A stretch of DNA of 46,938 nt from Chalciporus piperatus (lineage: Eukaryota; Basidiomycota; Agaricomycetes; Boletales; Boletaceae): positions 1-46,938 of the forward strand of contig JBBPTG010000191.1 in NCBI GenBank assembly GCA_038093975.1. The letters run 5' to 3'. The notes under the pieces are model-generated. The model was not told the DNA's origin. It worked only from the letters and a program-made list of their open reading frames with translations, and did no database searches. The first letter of the stretch is position 1, and the number at the start of each line of letters is the position of its first letter. Positions 43,595-46,938 of this stretch are shown here, piece after piece. Position numbers and translations under genes: made by a program.

Positions 43595-45693
43595 ATGCTC
43601 GTACCCACCCTCACACAGGTCGTCGAGGTCATGCGTCTCTTCCCCGTCAAAGACACAGACTCGTCAGGGCCATATCCCAGTGTTGCATGGCAGCTCTCAT
43701 CTCCGCGGTTGCTCATTGATCTGCCCCCTGAGTTGTTTACAGCCATATGCTCATTCGCCGATTGGAAAACCATCCTTGGGTGTCGCGCAGTGCGTCACAT
43801 TTCATACATGTTCATGTTACATGTCATAACATCCATCCTCTACCTCCGTTCACGAACCCGTGCTTGCTACGACTTTCGTCGTTGCTTATCTAGGTCTGCC
43901 ATCGACTCAAGGACGTCATCGACGGGTCTGTCGAGCTCCAATATCGCATCGAACTCGCACTTGATGGGATGATCGACGGTCCACCCAGCTCGCTCTCCCC
44001 AGGCGAACGCCTCACCCGACTCCGCGCCCTTCGTCGCTCCTGGTCCACCCTCTCGTGGACTTCTCACAAGAGAGTGCCAATGCCTGGCCTGTGCTGTGCG
44101 TACGAGCTCGTCGGAGGCATCTTCTGCAAGACACAGGCAGGAGAACCACAGAGAGGACAACCCTCGCATCAGCATGCGGGCCACAATGTGGGGTCCAAGC
44201 AGATGTCATTGACGTGGCTTCCCTCGACGCGCGATGCTGAGCGAACAGTCGTGCGCGAGGATCTAGCAGTCCCCACAAGGGATTTCGCGATCGATCCGTC
44301 GCAGGACTTGATGGTGTTGTTCAAGGGCGGAGAAGACACTGAAATGTATGTACGCTGTTGTCGTCGATATCGTGATGGTGATGACAATGCTGGTGATCAC
44401 AGGCCAATGGTCGTCGTTTTGCCGGGTGCACTGGAACTGCACCTCAGGACCATATCCACCAATCTGGCGCACCCCGAGGCTCGGGTACCGGTGCTGTGTA
44501 CCCCAGTGCTATTCCCAGTGACGAGCGCGTTCATCCAAATCGTGGACGATGTCGTCGGTATGATGTATTGTGTAGATCCTGCCAAACCCCGCATCACGAT
44601 ATGGAATTGGAAGACAGGCCACCTCGTCATCGTACGTATCTCCGCACATACCAAGCTGTCTCACATCTAAACTGATACCGGCCCCGCACCCACATCCAAA
44701 CAGGATCGAAGCAGTTCCCACCTCCCACCCGGTACATGGGACTTTTCGTTCATCAACAGCCGTTCTTTCTTCATCACCAGCGGGAGCGGCTATGGATCAA
44801 TCGATGTCTTTACCTTTTCGTGTGATCGCTCCGAAGCACAATCGTCAGCGGACCCGTTGGCGCACGTCGCGTCTCTCTATCTCCCTCCCATTCTTCCCAC
44901 TGTCAGGGTGCTCAGCGTCGGAACTCACACGGGTCCTTTCCTCGCTAGCTGTCCAGAGGGCAAACCGTTCACGGCGTCGAACCAAGATCGGATACATGTC
45001 CTCACGATTCAATACATCACCCTCCCCGTCGGAGGTACACGAGACCGCCCACGATTATGCATGGTCTTGCACAATAAAGTCTTGGAGGGATACATTGCGA
45101 GGTATTCAAACGGATCGCCCGCTTCTGTACCCTGGGGCGATTGGGGACGCGCCAGTACACGCGTGTTGCCCCATATCGGGCTATTCCAGTGGTTGAGGCG
45201 AGTGTGCATTTGTCGAATGTATCTATCTATATGCGGTACTGACTCGGATCTTGGCTTGGACAAGATACGTCCACGGCCAACGCCTCGTCCTCCTCCCACA
45301 TGCCGCCCCAGAGCCCGCAAAGCACACCGTCAAAGTCCTCGACTTCAACGTCCGAAACACGTCCACACTCCGTGATCTCCACAATTCAGATAACGGCACT
45401 GCCAACGACGACGAGGCCTCCGTGGAGCTCGTGGACTTTCCCACTCGCATCGGGATGCCGAATACTTTCTCCGAGGTTCTGGAGAGTGCGTTACCGTTCT
45501 GGGAGGCGAGGAGGGAACTGTGTATGGAATATTCGGGGATGATGATCGATGATGAGAGGTTGGTCGGGCTCAAGGTGCGTCCTTGAATTCGTTTGGGATT
45601 TGTGGCGGGTTGTGCTGACTGATGTGTGCGTGCGTGTAGTACCCTGCGTCCTTGACGGGAGATATGAGGGTGATCGACGTGTTCACGATGTGA
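43595..45693 (+). CDS. F-box-like protein with a long C-terminal beta-rich domain
   Basis: Six exons (43595-43789, 43894-44345, 44403-44631, 44704-45197, 45265-45574, 45640-45693) encode 577 aa. The F-box-like motif is at about residues 39-80: LLIDLPPELFTAICSFADWK, then TILGCRAVCHRLKDVIDGSV. It continues with YRIELALDGMIDGP and LTRLRALRRSWSTLSW, a combination I associate with a mushroom F-box family. The rest is beta-rich with WD-like phrases (PRITIWNWKTGHLVI; PHAAPEPAKHTVKVLDFNVR), though no clear WD40 blades. It is expected to be a Skp1-bound adaptor of an SCF ligase. Intron 4 begins GCGAGT rather than GT: only this donor keeps the frame (WLR to YVHGQRLVLLPH). Confidence 0.82.
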
Positions 45694-46435
45694 TGGGTGA
45701 CTTTTGTCTTCGCTTTTGGATGGCCCGAGGTAGCTGTTTTCGTGCGTGATGGTGCCATGTGTTTCTTTTGGTTTCGTGACGACTCGGTCGATTGGTATCG
45801 TGATGATGTACTATACTGTATATTCCTGCTTTTTTTCTGTGTATTCCTAGGATTTACGACGTGCGATACTCATGTTCCGTAGTGTGAATTACCCTTTGAT
45901 CTCACCAACTAGTACTGCGGTAGCGCCTGAGTTCGCATGTAGAGTGTATAGTAGCGCGCCAAATTACCGCCACAACCGTCGCCACTGCGACCTCCACTCA
46001 GCTCGACCAGGCTCACAACTAATTGTCGGGTATGTACATATTCTTCATCTCTTATCAAACTAGAGGACTCCCCCTGCAGTCTTTAATCTCTGCACCACTG
46101 TGCGGCTTGATCAAGGTTTGCGACTCGGAGGCCAGTCAGTGAGCACGAGAAACACTCACTGATCGATCAATCGGGCGCGTTCTCAGATGCCACTGTGCGG
46201 TTTTGGTGGGGGGCTACATCATGATCTCGCGTTGTCGGCCCTCTTTACACCCTCCTGGCAACGACGGTGGGGTTTGCATCGATGCGCAGTCGCGGTCGCG
46301 GCAGTCCGAGTCTCCTGGCACACACTCAGCGTGACCTTGGTGGGTTCCGAGTCACAGCCTACAGGCCCCCAGCGATCGAAATGTGCTCGTCGCGGCCAAA
46401 TTTGTCCGGATCCCAATTGTGAGTTGTCTACGCGA
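45694..46435. other. Intergenic, no gene recognised
   Basis: About 740 bp after the F-box-like gene. The ORF at 46187-46582 has no known motif. No repeats are evident until about 46440. Confidence 0.35.
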
Positions 46436-46439
46436 TTAT

Positions 46440-46760
46440 GCTATGGAGGCGTGCTGCTCGATTTTTCCAAGTTCCGTGCGGAAAAGCAAACAAACAAACA
46501 TGAATGCCAGTGTGCAATTCACAATCACAAGAACGAGTCCGAGCTCCATCCGGAAGTTGTGGCCATTCGAGTTTCAACTTGAAGGTTACCTGCGGAATGT
46601 GCAGTTCGTAATCATATCACTGTGATAACCCTCCGCCGGGACTCCATCCGAACGTCACGGTTGTGGCCATTCGATTTTCAATTTACCCGCGGAAAATTAT
46701 GAATCACAATGGTGACCTCTTAGGGTCCATCCGAAAGTTGTGGCCATTTTGCAGTGGTGG
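46440..46760 (+). repeat. Degenerate tandem repeats of about 85-100 bp
   Basis: The block TCCATCCGAAAGTTGTGGCC followed by ATTCGATTTTCAA and a GCGGAA word occurs, with changes, starting at about 46545, 46643 and 46726. A more decayed unit lies at 46450-46540 (TCGATTTTTCCAAG, GTGCGGAAAA, TTCACAATCACAA). The spacing between the clear copies is 98 and 83 bp. It resembles a small minisatellite or transposon subterminal repeats. Confidence 0.65.
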
Positions 46761-46807
46761 GACTCTTTGGAGCGAACGGACGAACGACGTCACGCATCCT
46801 CCATGCC

Positions 46808-46938
46808 TTAATTGTTGTGGGTCGTCAGGTTGGCGACCGCGACCGTTGGTCCATTGGGGGCGTAGATATACGAGGAGCTATCGACGCACTCCTGGAACTT
46901 AGGGATCTCTAGGCAATCCTCAAAGCGATCGCAGACAT
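46808..46938 (-). CDS. Possible 3' end of an unrecognised gene (5' part off the window)
   Basis: On the minus strand a frame enters from the right edge and reads VCDRFEDCLEIPKFQECVDS, then SSYIYAPNGPTVAVANLTTH, then NN and stop at 46808. The composition (Asp, Cys, Ile, Tyr, few repeats) looks like real protein. It could be the last exon of a gene mostly outside the window, but 43 codons are too few to name a family. Confidence 0.3.
   Translation of the reverse strand, partial: VCDRFEDCLEIPKFQECVDSSSYIYAPNGPTVAVANLTTHNN

Noticed and set aside
1..46938. CRISPR array, tRNA or rRNA genes
   Set aside because: No regularly spaced identical repeats with unique spacers, no cloverleaf with A and B boxes and no rRNA-like conserved stretch was noticed. 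A covariance-model scan would settle this.

Overview
The window comes from a filamentous basidiomycete, almost certainly an Agaricomycete. The genes have many short introns (mostly 48-75 nt, GT-AG). The gene set also fits: an atromentin-type A-T-TE quinone synthetase, F-box-like proteins of the mushroom type, KDZ-associated CxC5/CxC6 cysteine-cluster proteins and a fungal Tnp2-domain transposase. No tRNA, rRNA or CRISPR array was seen. All gene models were spliced by eye, and a reading frame that closes exactly across every exon was the main check.

Layout. 1-1629 (minus, runs off the left edge): CxC5/CxC6 protein of the KDZ transposon world. 2055-3608: coiled-coil F-box-like protein. 4331-6090: complete 11-exon GT15 (Kre2/Mnt1) mannosyltransferase. 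7496-10540: complete four-exon atromentin synthetase homologue (959 aa). 10742-22151: an 11.4-kb insertion with 25-bp perfect terminal inverted repeats and a 7-bp target duplication, AGTCAGG. 22348-28725: complete 17-exon MON2 homologue (1816 aa). 29004-29658 (minus) and 29845-32774 (plus): a divergent pair, a small ankyrin protein and a TOPORS-like RING protein. 34327-36074 (minus): homeodomain factor with a 12-nt microexon. 38334-39065: DIM1/DIB1 spliceosomal protein (142 aa). 39412-42843: LSH/HELLS/Irc5-type SNF2 remodeller. 43595-45693: F-box-like protein with a GC-AG intron. 45694-46938: degenerate repeats and, at the right edge, what may be the end of a minus-strand gene.

The 11.4-kb element is the most unusual part. 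It carries a complete 1064-aa Tnp2-type transposase and a divergent pair of unrecognised genes. Next comes 2.7 kb of structured non-coding DNA: a cluster of eight TGAGTCA sites, five of them at exact 10-bp spacing; a field of GTGTA repeats; and four copies of a 29-nt GC-rich hairpin, each exactly 8 nt before a GTGAGT/GTAAGT. Last comes a right-hand block with one intact unknown gene, an inverted repeat enclosing a truncated RecQ-like helicase joined tail to tail with a second truncated gene, and a gene with an HMG-box-like C-terminus. It sits between two intact host genes, 201 bp past the stop of the synthetase and 196 bp before the start of MON2, so it broke neither.

The other genes are ordinary eukaryotic housekeeping or lineage-typical genes: Golgi mannosylation, endosome-Golgi traffic, pre-mRNA splicing and chromatin remodelling. 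I see no biosynthetic cluster around the synthetase; its usual aminotransferase and oxidoreductase partners are not in the window.
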